Below, in pieces: positions 8,212-16,138 of a stretch of DNA of 64,000 nt. The position numbers and the translations under genes are program-made. Within the stretch, counting starts at the first letter, position 1; the number at the start of each line of letters is the position of its first letter. The notes below the pieces were generated by a model. That model saw only the letters and a program-made list of their open reading frames with translations, made no database searches and had not been told where the DNA came from. Source of the stretch: Bradyrhizobium icense. Lineage in GTDB: Bacteria > Pseudomonadota > Alphaproteobacteria > Rhizobiales > Xanthobacteraceae. The DNA lies in the NCBI RefSeq assembly GCF_001693385.1, contig NZ_CP016428.1:682001-746000 (forward strand), given 5' to 3'.

Positions 8212-9849
8212 ATGGGTGACAGTCCCGAGAAGCTGCCGGAAGATATTGAGGCGCTGCATGCGGCGCTGCTTGCGACGCGCGCCGAACTCGCCAGCGTTCG
8301 CGCCCAACAATCCGACGACCAGGCGCTGATCGCTCACCTGAAGCTGCAGATCGAAAAGCTGAACCGTGATCGTTATGGCCCGCGCTCGGAGCGTACCGCA
8401 AGGCTGCTGGACCAACTTGAACTGACGCTGGAGGAGCTCGAGGCCTCAGCGACCGAAGATGAACTGGCCGCCGAAATGGCCGCGGCCAGGATCACGAACA
8501 CCACCACCGTAGCGTCGTTCACCCGCCAGCGGCCATCTCGCAAACCATTCCCGGATCATCTGCCCCGCGAGCGCGTGATCGTATCAGGGCCGACGTCGTG
8601 CGCCTGCTGCGGTGGCTTGCGGTTGTCCAAGCTCGGCGAGGACATCACCGAGACGTTGGAGGTGATCCCGAAATCCTGGAAGGTGATCCAGCACGTCCGG
8701 GAGAAGTTCAGCTGCCGGGACTGCGAGAAGATCAGCCAGGCGCCGGCGCCGTTCCACGTCATCGCTCGCGGTTGGGCCGGTCCCAGCCTTTTGGCGATGG
8801 TGCTGTTCGAGAAGTTCGGCCAGCATCAGCCCCTGAACCGGCAGGCCGAACGCTATGCCAAGGAAGGCGTGCCGATCAGCCTGTCGACCCTGGCCGACCA
8901 GGTCGGCAGCTGTACGGTCGCGCTGACGCCGTTGTTCCAGCGCCTCGAGGCCCATGTGCTGAGCGCCGAGCGGCTGCACGGCGACGACACCACGGTGCCG
9001 GTTCTGGCCAAGGGCAAGACCAGCACCGGCCGGATCTGGGTCTATGTCCGCGACGACAAGCCGTTCGGCGGGCCAGAACCGCCGGGGGCGGTGTTTTACT
9101 ACTCACGCGATCGTGCCGGCGAACATCCTCAGACGCATCTGGCCAGCTACAGCGGAATCTTCCAGGCCGATGCCTATGGCGGCTATGGCAGGCTTTACGA
9201 ACCGGGCCGCAACGCAGGTCCGATCCTGGAAGCCGCGTGCTGGGTCCACGCCCGACGGCCGTTCTTCGTGATGGCTGATCTGGCGGAGAATGCGCGCCGC
9301 AAGGTGCAGGGCAAAAAGCCCGCGGTGATCTCGCCCCTGGCGCTGGAAGCAGTCCGCCGGATCGACGCCTTGTTCGAGATTGAGCGAGGCATCAACGGCC
9401 AGAGTGCCGAACGGCGCCGGGCCGTCCGCCAGGAGCTGAGCGCGCCGCTGGTCGCCGATTTGGAAACCTGGATGCGTGAGCAACGCGCCAAGCTCTCACG
9501 TCGCAACGACGTCGCCAAGGCGATGGACTATATGCTCAAGCGCTGGAGCGCGTTCACCCGCTTCCTCGACGACGGCCGCATCTGCCTGTCGAACAACGCC
9601 GCCGAACGCGCCGTGCGCGGCATCGCTCTGGGCCGGAAGTCGTGGCTGTTCTGTGGCTCCGATCGCGGCGGCGACCGTGCCGCGGTGATGTACAGCCTTA
9701 TCGTCACCGCCAAAATGAATGACGTGGATCCGCAAGCCTGGCTCGCCGACGTCCTGGCGCGCATCGCTGCGCATCCAGTCCAAAGGCTCGACGAACTGCT
9801 TCCGTGGAATTGGCGCGACCAAAACAAGCGAGTCGAAAAGGCAGCCTGA
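8212..9849 (+). CDS. tnpC: IS66 family transposase TnpC
   Basis: A full-length (545-residue) IS66 transposase. An N-terminal leucine-zipper-like coiled coil (about residues 5-45) is followed by a Cys-rich zinc-finger segment (SCACCGG... FSCRDCEK) and then the DDE catalytic domain. Acidic residues are visible in [20 protein letters not shown] and [11 protein letters not shown]. It ends 34 bases before the right end of the element. No frameshift or premature stop, so it should be active with TnpA and TnpB. Confidence 0.97.
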   Translation: MGDSPEKLPEDIEALHAALLATRAELASVRAQQSDDQALIAHLKLQIEKLNRDRYGPRSERTARLLDQLELTLEELEASATEDELAAEMAAARITNTTTVASFTRQRPSRKPFPDHLPRERVIVSGPTSCACCGGLRLSKLGEDITETLEVIPKSWKVIQHVREKFSCRDCEKISQAPAPFHVIARGWAGPSLLAMVLFEKFGQHQPLNRQAERYAKEGVPISLSTLADQVGSCTVALTPLFQRLEAHVLSAERLHGDDTTVPVLAKGKTSTGRIWVYVRDDKPFGGPEPPGAVFYYSRDRAGEHPQTHLASYSGIFQADAYGGYGRLYEPGRNAGPILEAACWVHARRPFFVMADLAENARRKVQGKKPAVISPLALEAVRRIDALFEIERGINGQSAERRRAVRQELSAPLVADLETWMREQRAKLSRRNDVAKAMDYMLKRWSAFTRFLDDGRICLSNNAAERAVRGIALGRKSWLFCGSDRGGDRAAVMYSLIVTAKMNDVDPQAWLADVLARIAAHPVQRLDELLPWNWRDQNKRVEKAA

Positions 9850-9860
9850 GTGGACCGCTA

Positions 9861-9883
9861 CGCGGTCTTCACCGGATGCTTAC
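9861..9883 (-). repeat. IS66 right terminal inverted repeat
   Basis: Read from the outside it starts GTAAGCATCCGGTGAAGACC, close to known IS66-family ends, and is followed directly by the right ACACTTTC duplication at 9884-9891. Confidence 0.9.
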
Positions 9884-9891
9884 ACACTTTC
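9884..9891. repeat. IS66 target-site duplication, right copy
   Basis: ACACTTTC, identical to 7327-7334. Confidence 0.95.
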
Positions 9892-10140
9892 TCAATCGGG
9901 CACGTAAAGTGATGATGCGGCAGAGCTGAAAGTCGGCCCAACAAAGGCTGTGAATGCAAATACGAGGAGGACAATCCCGAGAGTGATCACAAATCCCGTG
10001 TATAAGAATTTGTAGAAAGGTGTGCTTGGATTACCCCACCCCAGAACGTGAATCGATGTTGTGCTGATCCCCGTTCGCTATCTGCGTCACTGCGTGCGGG
10101 TTAGAAGTGTTGATCCCTGCATATGGGTACCGCCTCATCT
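9892..10140 (-). pseudogene. Rhs relic with a frameshift and a hydrophobic C-terminus
   Basis: On the minus strand 10068-10135 encodes PYAGINTSNPHAVTQIANG. This matches TYAGDSNPHAVTQIANG of the giant Rhs protein encoded at 19836-26981. The frame then closes at 10031. Shifting by one base at a GGGG run near 10068 restores an open frame that continues HVLGWGNPSTPFYKFLYTG, then a transmembrane-like segment (VITLGIVLLVFAFTAFV), and stops at 9892, one base from the IS66 target duplication. It looks like the decayed end of an Rhs gene or of a toxin tip joined to it. No start codon of its own is evident. Confidence 0.6.
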
Positions 10141-10271
10141 CTGCATACATGGACGACCACATTAAGGGAATTGTACCCGAGCGAGATCGTACTTCACGCT
10201 GAACTGTGGGGATTTGAACAAACTGAACAAACGGTAGCGAGGCTCCCCGTACCACACTAATGGTTACACAC

Positions 10272-10982
10272 TCACGCCCTGGTATAAAAATGGAAAAGTC
10301 GATTCTGGATTGCCCCATCTAACATTCTTCGAACATTGAATTCCTTTACTTCGTTGTCAAAGCTGTCCGTGTATAGAAGTTTTTGTGGCACGGCGAGGGT
10401 GCCCTCAAACTGGAATGGGATTTGATCGTTAACGAAAACGGCTTTTGCAATCGGAATACGAAATCCCTCGTCTAGTTTTGGTGCGCCAACTTCGACGACT
10501 ACGACTTTATACTTTCTATCCTCTTCATTCGCGTCGTTTGGACGAGCGGCTCGCTTTTCCCAATCATCGAAATAAGGACCTGCGCTGTTTTCGAAAACAT
10601 GAAACACCACCTTCACGTTCCGAACATCGCGCCCACGTGTTCTGGAGAAGTACAAAAACCAGGCCGCAGCGGCTTTGTCGCTTGCTTGCAGCTGCGCCAC
10701 ATCCACGAAATGGAACTTACCATCCTTATTAAGGACTGTTTGCGCGGTCAAAAGCGGATTGTTTGTATTGGGCGCTTCAAAGAAAGGATTTGACGTACTT
10801 ATTAAGTAATACTGCACAAAGAAGGTTGGCTCTGTCTTTTGTATTTCCAGCCTGAGCGCCGTCACGTCTAAGCTGCTCTTTTGAAAACCAAAATACAAGA
10901 GCGCCAGGTTTGCAAAAGAGAGCAGAATTCCTAACCCGAGAGAGATTAAGCCAAGTCTGGCGGAAACTCGTGAGACATTCAT
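10272..10982 (-). CDS. Membrane-anchored protein of unknown function
   Basis: The 236-residue product has one N-terminal transmembrane helix (about residues 8-31, LGLISLGLGILLSFANLALLYF). An extracytoplasmic-looking domain rich in aromatic residues and beta strands follows (FFVQYYLIST, KAAAAWFLYFSRTRGRD, KVVVVEVGAPKLDEGF). No signal-peptidase site is obvious, so it is probably a bitopic membrane protein. It lies directly upstream, on the same strand, of the Rhs relic at 9892-10140. It might be an orphan immunity or accessory gene of that lost Rhs cassette, but that is speculative. No family recognised. Confidence 0.6.
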   Translation of the reverse strand: MNVSRVSARLGLISLGLGILLSFANLALLYFGFQKSSLDVTALRLEIQKTEPTFFVQYYLISTSNPFFEAPNTNNPLLTAQTVLNKDGKFHFVDVAQLQASDKAAAAWFLYFSRTRGRDVRNVKVVFHVFENSAGPYFDDWEKRAARPNDANEEDRKYKVVVVEVGAPKLDEGFRIPIAKAVFVNDQIPFQFEGTLAVPQKLLYTDSFDNEVKEFNVRRMLDGAIQNRLFHFYTRA

Positions 10983-11391
10983 GGCAATGGCTCCGATGAT
11001 CGTCGCGTTCGGGCAATCTGGCGAATGTCAATCTCGTTGCAGCACTTTCCGATGCTAAAAGGAGAATATACAACCACAAAGGGGCGGGGCGCAACGTCAC
11101 GGAGTGCCGCCATGCCGCAGCTGGCGATTGCTGTGGCTAGGCCTCCGCCTCCCTCAGGTGCCATGCGGATGTGGATTTACATTCGGCGTGCGTTGCGCAC
11201 TGCGCGTCCCTCAAACATCGGTGCGCATCGATCAGGCTCGATGCGCGCCTATCTCCTGCCTGCCGCCGATCGCGAGCCATCACTTCACGGAAGTCGCCGC
11301 CCGTTGCAAATTGCTGTGGGCATGCCTCTTCCGCAATACATCCTAGAGCGGTCGGCGAACTCGACACCGTCACCGCCAGCGTTCCGCAACT
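10983..11391. other. Non-coding stretch with one small hairpin
   Basis: No credible gene. GCGCATCGA at 11223-11231 and TCGATGCGC at 11238-11246 form a perfect 9-bp stem with a 6-base loop, without a U-tract. The phrase ATTGCTGTGG occurs near 11127 and 11309. Confidence 0.45.
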
Positions 11392-12426
11392 TCACTCGCC
11401 GCTGATCTTGTCGAAGCCCCACCGTTCGTCGTATCGGTCGATCTCTGGCAGCTGAGCACTCAATTGGTAATGAAATTGGGGGATCAACCAGCGACAGATG
11501 TCCTCCTTGTCGGCCCTTTGAGGGCGGGAACCCATTGCAAGCGATTTCGGAACATTAAAGTAGTGCCCCACGTTTGGGATATACTTCCCACCTACTACCC
11601 GCAGCCTCGCATTCACGATCTCTTTGGAGGATGAGCCGTTGAGAAGACGCTTCAGGTGCGCTTCACGGTCAGGGCATTGATAAGGTTTCCAGGCATCAGG
11701 AACTTCAATCGAAGCCTCGCGAAGGCCAAGCCAACTGGATAAACGAGCTAACTCAAAGTGAACTTCGAAATTGGCGAGGATAAGATAGTTTCTAATGGCC
11801 AATCTGCGGTAATGATCTTCAAAATGGACAACTCGTGCAACGAGACTTGGGAGAAGCGTCTCCGCCCACTCTCTTCGCTTTGGTAATCTCTCTAGAGCCA
11901 TTCCGGCATTAGTCTTGAAATGGTCGGCACCGAGCACCGAAACGTCAGCATGGTCGAATAGCATTTGGCCCTTCTTGATGGCTGCTTGCAACTCCGAGCA
12001 AGACGGAGGCCACTCGATAACTGTCTTAGGCCACTTGTACCCGTAGCGCTCGACCATCGCGGAGACACTCTCCTCTTCGACAATCTCAGGACTGATCAGA
12101 CGAACGACCGGTGGTGTGAGTGGAGGTTTCGGCGGGCGCTCGCCGTCAGTTGGATTGGAGAACATGGGGACCATCAGCAACGCTGCAATCACTGAAACGG
12201 CCGCGCCACCGACAACCACAAACCAATTAGTGGGACGCAATTGAGCGCTAGCATCGATGATGATCCACGGGAAATCCTGTTGCAACGAGACCGGTGCACC
12301 GAAACCTGAAGCCATAAGCACGAGCCCACTGCCAAGCATGGCCAGAGCGCCCCACTTTGGAATTTCAAAGTGTGCCTTAAGCCATTCGGCGGCCGAAACA
12401 CGCACCGGGGTTCGATGCTGGGTCAT
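11392..12426 (-). CDS. Two-helix membrane protein with large soluble C-terminal domain, unknown
   Basis: The 344-residue product begins MTQHRTPVRV and has two hydrophobic helices (about residues 26-44 and 68-88). A Pro-rich linker (PPKPPLTPP) precedes a soluble region of some 230 residues. That region is helical and Trp/Tyr-rich (WPKTVIEWPPSC, KRREWAETLLPSLVARVVHFEDHYRR, FHYQLSAQLPEIDRYDERWGF). With both helices near the N-terminus the large domain probably faces the cytoplasm. The Rhs relic 12766-12862 lies upstream of its start on the same strand. No homologous family was recognised. Confidence 0.65.
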   Translation of the reverse strand: MTQHRTPVRVSAAEWLKAHFEIPKWGALAMLGSGLVLMASGFGAPVSLQQDFPWIIIDASAQLRPTNWFVVVGGAAVSVIAALLMVPMFSNPTDGERPPKPPLTPPVVRLISPEIVEEESVSAMVERYGYKWPKTVIEWPPSCSELQAAIKKGQMLFDHADVSVLGADHFKTNAGMALERLPKRREWAETLLPSLVARVVHFEDHYRRLAIRNYLILANFEVHFELARLSSWLGLREASIEVPDAWKPYQCPDREAHLKRLLNGSSSKEIVNARLRVVGGKYIPNVGHYFNVPKSLAMGSRPQRADKEDICRWLIPQFHYQLSAQLPEIDRYDERWGFDKISGE

Positions 12427-12765
12427 TCTGCGGTCATTCAGCCATAACCATCCTGAACCATTGTCCGAGGAGGAAGCAGCGAGCGACGGCGTGAGCCTAT
12501 CAAGGAGGCTGGTACGGTGGTCCTATCCTATGATGTGAGAACCACCACCGTCTTCCCTCCACACCTCGCTCGGGTCTATTTTTCCCAAGGTAGGTCTGAT
12601 ATTCTACGCCTTTGTGAGATCAAAAAACACTGGCGCGGCACAGTTGGCGCGCCTGCGTGACTGCGCGCACGGCCGAGCGGGCCGATTTGTGGCCCCCAGC
12701 CGTCCTAAAGCGCGGTAATGGCGTCCCCGGTGGCATGGCATCGGCTGGCGGGGGGCCTGTTGCAA
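12427..12765. other. Non-coding stretch between an unknown membrane-protein gene and an Rhs relic
   Basis: No gene, RNA or clear repeat is seen. It probably includes decayed sequence that once continued the Rhs relic at 12766-12862, but no further match to the intact Rhs genes is readable. Confidence 0.4.
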
Positions 12766-12862
12766 CACCACTCGCCAATTGCTGATCGACAGTTGCGACC
12801 AGGCTGTCACCATTCCAGACATATTCCGTGGTCGTTGAATATTGCGCATTTGCGCCGGTGGC
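12766..12862 (-). pseudogene. Rhs relic (short YD/Rhs fragment)
   Basis: Minus-strand translation gives ATGANAQYSTTTEYVWNGD then SLVATVDQQLASGVATG. This aligns residue by residue with STGSGAAYATTTEYVFSGD and TLVSTTDQQLAGGVATG of the giant Rhs product, just ahead of the conserved RYIHPDHLG core. A TAG bounds it upstream, and the match is lost downstream after GVATG. It is therefore a non-functional remnant of a third or fourth Rhs copy. The neighbouring frames of this stretch have no support as genes. Confidence 0.8.
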
Positions 12863-12898
12863 CTACCGGCTCAAGGTGAGCAACGCCGCCCATCTATT

Positions 12899-13387
12899 TC
12901 AACATCGATCGGGACATTTCCGGCGCGGCTTCCTCTCCAGGCGAACACTATCCTCAGTAATCTCAACGCCGCCGTTGACCCCCAGGGCCTGAATGACCTT
13001 GTCCACCGTCTCGCCTGCGGCGCCCACGGGATGACTGCCCCGGGCTATCATCTCTTTGATGATCGACGGGTCGACCTGTGAAAAGCTCGCAAGTTGCTCG
13101 ACTGTTATTCCTGCGATCGTCAGTCCGCCGAGCAATTCGTTTCCCGTCATCGTCGCGGACGCTTTGCAGTAATCATGGGGTTCCGATCCCTTCGAATACA
13201 CTGTCTTATCTTTGCACACGCTAGCGCAATCCCCGGTGAGGTCTCCCCCACCACTCGCACATCCCTTGCAAGTACAAGTCACGCCCGGAAAGCTCTGCCC
13301 CTGGGCCGCCAGAGCAGCGGGCGCGAAAAACCCTGCGAGGCCGGCGGTTAATGCGGCGCGGGCGAAAAAGCTGGCGAAGGCTTTCAT
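12899..13387 (-). CDS. Cys-rich exported protein with predicted helical C-terminus
   Basis: The ATG at 13387 follows an excellent AGGAGGAG ribosome-binding site and opens a signal peptide (MKAFASFFARAALTAGLAG, cut near ALAA). The mature part of about 135 residues starts with a Cys cluster (VTCTCKGCASGGGDLTGDC, CKDKT). A helical region follows (LLGGLTIAGITVEQLASFSQVDPSIIKEM), then GETVDKVIQALGV and a basic tail ending CPDRC. The frame extends upstream to 13456, but that would bury the signal. No known family; probably secreted or periplasmic. Confidence 0.7.
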   Translation of the reverse strand: MKAFASFFARAALTAGLAGFFAPAALAAQGQSFPGVTCTCKGCASGGGDLTGDCASVCKDKTVYSKGSEPHDYCKASATMTGNELLGGLTIAGITVEQLASFSQVDPSIIKEMIARGSHPVGAAGETVDKVIQALGVNGGVEITEDSVRLERKPRRKCPDRC

Positions 13388-13463
13388 GTCGCTCCTCCTC
13401 CTTGACCAACATCCCCGATGAAACGGCGCGAGAATGCCGTACTTTTTAGCGGCCATAGGTGAG

Positions 13464-13860
13464 CTAATTCACACTCCGCAAAACAAAGCCACGAATTGCA
13501 AATCCAACAAGTGCGGCGATCACATCAGTTGCGTTCATCGCTTTCAGCTTCGTCCCGATGCAAGATGACGGCCGAGACATTCCTTCCTTCCCATCGGTGA
13601 TGGAAACGATGGGCAACCCAATATCCTTCTTGACCTCGTGAATGACATCTCGCGGTAGTCCTACGCTGTCGATTGGTAAGGAGTAGTCCCACGGCGTCGA
13701 TGATCAGGGCTTTCATGTCCCCTTCGCCTATTTTGCCCGCCGCGTGCACGTCTTCCAACTTCTTGGTACTGCGAAAGCAATCGTGCGCCATCCTCTTGGC
13801 TAGTCGCTTTCGGAGGATCGCATCGGTCTTGAGTTCAGCGAGTTGTTCGGGGTCATACAA
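13464..13860 (-). pseudogene. Frameshifted copy of the MTPEQLAELK protein
   Basis: The product PEQLAELKTDAILRKRLAKR... closely matches the N-terminus of the intact gene at 18850-19275. In the intact gene the start reads ATGACCCCCGAACAACT; here one C is missing (ATGACCCCGAACAACT), so the ATG is out of frame. A second shift follows after MKALIIDA: the +1 frame continues PWDYSLPIDSVGLPRDV... and stops at 13464. It lies 12 bases beyond the membrane-protein gene 13873-14634, in the same position as the intact copy relative to 19291-19833. Whether the sequence is truly dead or translated from the TTG at 13860 cannot be decided here. Confidence 0.7.
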
Positions 13861-13872
13861 AGCGGCGAGACA

Positions 13873-14634
13873 TTACGACAGCACGCGTCTTGCGTGGGTA
13901 ATTGCCTCCTTGCCGTACATGGCTTCACCAATGCTATAGGCTTTGCTGCGTCCTCTGATCAAAGCGCGGAAGCTGATACCCTTTCCAGCACCAAGCCCAC
14001 CGTGGAAGAGATTTCTATAAACAATCACCTGAATATCCGACCGGTAGATCTTCGGCATGGTACTGAAACCAAAAAGGTAGGTGGCGACATGATTGTCGCC
14101 GACCTCCAGGCGCGCACCGAATGGCACCACTACTATCGCAACCGTGATGACCAGGAATATCCCGAGCCCTATTAACCGATTTTCCAGAGGAACTTCCGCG
14201 TTCAGAACGGGAATTACCAAGAGTGCGGGAATAAGCAGAGCCGGCAGCCCGACAAGTTTATTTGCCTTGTAGATCGTAACGCCGTTCCGCTTTCGGAGGG
14301 TCGCATTGTCCTTGAGTTCGGCCAGTTGGTCGGGGGTCATAACTCGGAGCCAGTTTCTTAGGATGTACCGGCGGTAGCCGAGGACTAGCCACGCCAAAAA
14401 AGCGACCGTAATCAGAACTCGCCGCGACCAAATTAGGAAGGTCACGTTTTCCGGCGTTATGGTGATGACATGCTTCGTTACAAAGAAATATATGACGGTC
14501 AGTATTGTTAGGACGCCTGCATAAATCCAATATCTGTCCTCAGGATCGTGGTACTTCTTCCACCGTGGGTAATGTTGGACTATCACACCAATGGCCCCGA
14601 GGAGCATCAGCGCGCTAGTGATGAATTCGATCAT
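13873..14634 (-). CDS. Polytopic membrane protein with MTPDQLAELK motif and PH-like C-terminus; candidate immunity protein
   Basis: The 253-residue product has three N-terminal helices (about residues 4-20, 37-53, 70-88). At residue 99 comes MTPDQLAELKDNATLRKR, a version of the motif that opens 18850-19275. Two more helices (about 128-146, 150-172) precede a C-terminal beta-rich segment (GDNHVATYLFGFSTMPKIYR... AMYGKEAITHARRVL) resembling bacterial PH-like domains. It starts 40 bases after the stop of the mini-Rhs gene on the same strand. The parallel with the rhs operon at 18850-26981 makes an immunity or accessory role to the upstream Rhs plausible. No direct evidence. Confidence 0.65.
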   Translation of the reverse strand: MIEFITSALMLLGAIGVIVQHYPRWKKYHDPEDRYWIYAGVLTILTVIYFFVTKHVITITPENVTFLIWSRRVLITVAFLAWLVLGYRRYILRNWLRVMTPDQLAELKDNATLRKRNGVTIYKANKLVGLPALLIPALLVIPVLNAEVPLENRLIGLGIFLVITVAIVVVPFGARLEVGDNHVATYLFGFSTMPKIYRSDIQVIVYRNLFHGGLGAGKGISFRALIRGRSKAYSIGEAMYGKEAITHARRVLS

Positions 14635-14674
14635 AACGATGTCTGATTACTAATAATGCTCATAACTTGAGTTA

Positions 14675-16093
14675 TTACATGCACAGCTTGCCGCATGCGG
14701 TGTGAGTGCTACCCCAACCTCCGTTATTAGAGGAGGTCTGAGTAGGCGATCCACCGCCGCCGCCGGATGAACTGTTCTTTGTACCTCCCTGAGGCTGAAT
14801 AGGCTGCGGCGTAGTGCTGAGTAGTCCGCTCGAATTTCTGTAATATGTTGTTCCGCTTTGGATAACCATTGGAGGTAGCGAGACAACGGGGCCCGCCCCT
14901 GTAAAGAATGGTGGATTGCTGCCGTTAGGCCAGTGCAGTGGCTGGAGCCCGTTGTTTGGTTGGAGGAGGGGTCCGACATACTCATTGAACGCTCCTATCC
15001 CGGTTGCTGTGATCGCACTTGTCCACGCAAGGAAGCCCCACGGCCCTCCTGGAGGTTTTGGGGGGAGTTTCGGATCAGTGTTGTAACCTTGACCGTTCAC
15101 TAACTGCATAGTTTGCCAGTTTGGTTCGCCGAGACTGTGAAGCAGATAAGCGGCATAAAGTGCCGTCGTAAGTCCGAGCGCTGCCCATCCTACTGGCCCA
15201 GACAGCAACTCAATTCCCACCATGGGGGCGAGCGCTGGGGCGAATTGCAGTCCTTTGGGGTCTTTGTTTGTGATCGGATTATTTCTCGCGTAGCTGTACG
15301 AGTGCGCTGCCTGCGGATCGGCAAGGAACGTTTGTTGGTCGAGACCAGTCAGTTCGTTAAGTTTTTTCGCGTCACCGATGGCGAGAAAGACCGGATCCTG
15401 CGAAATGAACTGCGCTACATTAGCGTTGTAGTAGCGGGCATTTGCATAAATTAGGTCAGAGCTGTCTTTGAAAAGGCCAATATATTTTCTCGCACTCGCA
15501 TCAATGCCGGTGCTTACTCGTGTCAAACCGTAAGGGAAATAGTCCAACGTTTCGATCACGGCTCCGCCTTCATCTGTAACGATATTCGTAGAACCGAGGT
15601 GGTCAGGGTGGATGTAGCGAGTAGCGGGGCTGGTGGTTGCTACACCGCTGCCAGCTGCGACCTCTCCGCTATCACCCACTTGCGTGGACGTGCCATAGTT
15701 GAGCACCAGGAGGCCACATTCGGGGTCAGGTGGGGATTCTGCCGGATTTTCAGCGTCGGTAGAGGTTGCGATCTGCGTCGTGCAGATAGCGGCAACATTT
15801 AGATAAATCGGCAGCACGCCCCAAATCTGGCCGCCTTCGGAGACAAAAAAGTATATCAACGCCGTCGGGGTGGTTTCAGGTGAGCTGCTCGCCACTTCGG
15901 CGCTAGTCGTGCCCTCACTTGCTTCTTGCGCGAAAGCCAACGGAGAAAAACACAATACTGAAATGAGGCCGCTAGAAAGTATGATCGTCGCCGCTGTTAA
16001 GGTCGTGCCTGTTTGGCGTCTCACTAGCCAAGTATACGATTCCACGACTCGCCAATGTCTGGCGTTTCTTCGCGCTGGGGATAGCCAGATCAA
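14675..16093 (-). CDS. Mini-Rhs: signal peptide joined to an Rhs core and variable tip
   Basis: The 472-residue product has an unusually long n-region, a signal helix (about residues 30-55, cut near FAQ) and a short linker. The Rhs-associated core follows directly (about 155-290), including YIHPDHLGSTN, ETLDYFPYG, ARKYIGLF, NARYYNANVAQFISQDPV and NPITNKDPKG. This core is nearly identical in pattern to that of the giant Rhs protein, but the SpvB, FG-GAP and most YD repeats are missing. The C-terminal tip (about 290-472) has one hydrophobic helix (GPVGWAALGLTTALYAAYLL) and ends in a Pro/Gly/Ser-rich segment and GKLCM. Rhs tips are usually toxins; this one is unrecognised. A membrane-protein gene follows. 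Confidence 0.85.
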   Translation of the reverse strand: MIWLSPARRNARHWRVVESYTWLVRRQTGTTLTAATIILSSGLISVLCFSPLAFAQEASEGTTSAEVASSSPETTPTALIYFFVSEGGQIWGVLPIYLNVAAICTTQIATSTDAENPAESPPDPECGLLVLNYGTSTQVGDSGEVAAGSGVATTSPATRYIHPDHLGSTNIVTDEGGAVIETLDYFPYGLTRVSTGIDASARKYIGLFKDSSDLIYANARYYNANVAQFISQDPVFLAIGDAKKLNELTGLDQQTFLADPQAAHSYSYARNNPITNKDPKGLQFAPALAPMVGIELLSGPVGWAALGLTTALYAAYLLHSLGEPNWQTMQLVNGQGYNTDPKLPPKPPGGPWGFLAWTSAITATGIGAFNEYVGPLLQPNNGLQPLHWPNGSNPPFFTGAGPVVSLPPMVIQSGTTYYRNSSGLLSTTPQPIQPQGGTKNSSSGGGGGSPTQTSSNNGGWGSTHTACGKLCM

Positions 16094-16138
16094 GCCTCTG
16101 TCGAGCCACCCATCTTTGCGTTTTTGAGACGTTTCTTT

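Larger units (their letters stand above)
7335..9883 (+). mobile_element. Complete IS66-family insertion sequence
   Basis: The 2549-bp element carries the canonical tnpA-tnpB-tnpC trio in one direction. Its ends are imperfect inverted repeats: 7335-7357 against the complement of 9861-9883, both starting GT and sharing TCCGGTGA and CCGC. It is flanked by the 8-bp duplication ACACTTTC. Intact genes and perfect duplications indicate a fairly recent insertion into the island. Its GC-rich coding style resembles the rhizobial chromosome rather than the surrounding island. Confidence 0.97.
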
